DNA of 64,000 nucleotides, taken from positions 38,569,638 to 38,633,637 of the forward strand of contig NC_133398.1 of assembly GCF_047511655.1 (NCBI RefSeq), given 5' to 3'. Position numbers and translations under genes: made by a program. Positions 63,497 through 64,000 of the stretch are shown here, piece by piece; position 1 is the first letter of the stretch, and each line of letters starts with the position of its first letter. The DNA comes from Castor canadensis. Lineage: Eukaryota; Chordata; Mammalia; Rodentia; Castoridae. The notes beneath the pieces are model-generated. The model was not told the DNA's origin, did not search any database, and was given only the letters and a program-made list of their open reading frames with translations.

Positions 63497-63498
<2 letters not shown>
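63166..63498 (+). pseudogene. NDUFB3 processed pseudogene (complex I B12 subunit)
   Basis: The frame from 63222 reads [20 protein letters not shown] and then [11 protein letters not shown], the N-terminus of NDUFB3. Further on, 'GGATCCATGGGGCC', 'GAAGCTTGGAGATACATGGG' and 'TATTACTTGGAG' match the rest, ending near 63469. There are no introns. Internal segments are missing and the frame is lost after residue 31, so no functional subunit can be made. The 3' UTR continues to about 63498 and probably resumes after the SINE that follows. Confidence 0.88.

Positions 63499-63528
<30 letters not shown>
63499..63528 (+). repeat. (TG)n microsatellite
   Basis: About 15 units, at the reversed tail of the next SINE. 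Confidence 0.93.
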
Positions 63529-63532
<4 letters not shown>

Positions 63533-63713
63533 GTACTGGGGATTGAACTCAGGGTCTACACCTTAAGCCACTCCACCAGCCCTTTTTTTGTGAAGGATTT
63601 TTTCAAGATGGGTCTCTCGAACTATTTGCTCGAGTTGGCTTAGAACCATGATCCTCCTGATTTCTGCCTCCTGAATAGCTAGGATTATAGGCAAGAGCCA
63701 CTGGTGCCCAGCT
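63529..63713 (-). repeat. B1-ID composite SINE in the NDUFB3 retrocopy
   Basis: Reversed short-ID subtype. 'GTTATAACTT' before the TG run and 'GTTATAATTT' after the SINE are the probable target duplication. Confidence 0.87.
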
Positions 63714-63800
63714 AGGTTATAATTTCTTAACTCTGTCATAAAACAAGATTTCTTCACTTTTGCCTACTACGTGTGTTTGTCCCTTAAAGAATACTAATAT
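63714..63800 (+). pseudogene. Probable 3' UTR remainder of the NDUFB3 retrocopy
   Basis: Sequence between two SINEs, on the far side of the inserted element; assigned by position only. Confidence 0.4.
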
Positions 63801-63893
63801 GGCAGGTGGAATGGCTCAAGGTAGAATGCCTGCCTAGCAAGTATGAAGCCAGCCCTGAGTTCAAACCCCAGAATCGACAAAAAAAAAAAAATG
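63801..63893 (+). repeat. ID-type SINE
   Basis: ID unit with 'GCCTGCCTAGCAAGTATGAA' and a 13-base A-run. Confidence 0.85.
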
Positions 63894-63904
63894 TATTCTT
63901 TATA

Positions 63905-64000
63905 AGCTGGGCACTGGTGGCTCACACCTATAATCATAGCTACTCAGGAGGCAGAGCTCAGGAGGATCAGTTTGAAGCCAGGCTGGGCAAAGCATTCTCG
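63905..64000 (+). repeat. B1-ID composite SINE, cut by the window end
   Basis: The B1 head is present; the ID part lies beyond the window. Confidence 0.85.

Noticed and set aside
41494-64000. CCL27 or IL11RA
   Set aside because: Expected next by synteny, but no matching exon is present; they probably lie beyond the window.

Overview
This is a mammalian nuclear window, most likely from a castorimorph rodent, with beaver (Castor) as my best guess. Two things point there. The interspersed repeats are B1-like (7SL-derived) units fused to ID-like (tRNA-derived) units, including an unusual three-unit form. The L1 3' ends carry a G-rich tail typical of one rodent lineage. The species call is an inference. 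The locus call is much firmer: the gene order SPATA31F1 (FAM205A) - CCL21 - CCL19, all on one strand, is the order found at human 9p13.3.

Three protein-coding genes are supported, all on the + strand and all apparently intact. (1) SPATA31F1, 3196-9663: four coding exons, 1330 residues, a testis-type protein with one N-terminal membrane segment, a cysteine cluster and a series of degenerate helix-plus-'WGLP' repeats. (2) CCL21, 26203-26882: four exons, 131 residues, a six-cysteine chemokine with a basic tail. (3) CCL19, 39659-41273: four exons, 102 residues, a four-cysteine chemokine whose last intron starts with GC instead of GT. CCL21 and CCL19 are the two ligands of CCR7 and guide naive T cells and dendritic cells into lymphoid tissue. 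Both have the same 10-base TATA region upstream and an AATAAA downstream.

Between genes, 9.7-26 kb holds unique sequence, SINEs and an old, broken L1 (20.7-25.8 kb). The CCL21-CCL19 interval (27.3-39.4 kb) holds a probable retroviral LTR fossil, an orphan CpG-rich island at 32.8-33.8 kb with a strong CTCF-type motif, an L2, a MER5-type DNA transposon and two MIRs. From 41.5 kb to the end I see no host gene. That part has L2, MIR, L1 3' ends, MaLR LTR fossils, two U6 snRNA pseudogenes, a broken NDUFB3 retrocopy at 63.2 kb and a dense SINE pile-up at 61.3-63.2 kb. CCL27, the next gene expected by synteny, is not reached.

I found no CRISPR, operon-type or otherwise undescribed gene system. The items most worth a second look are the repeat architecture of SPATA31F1, the GC-AG intron of CCL19, the CpG/CTCF element between the two chemokine genes, and the three-unit SINE family.
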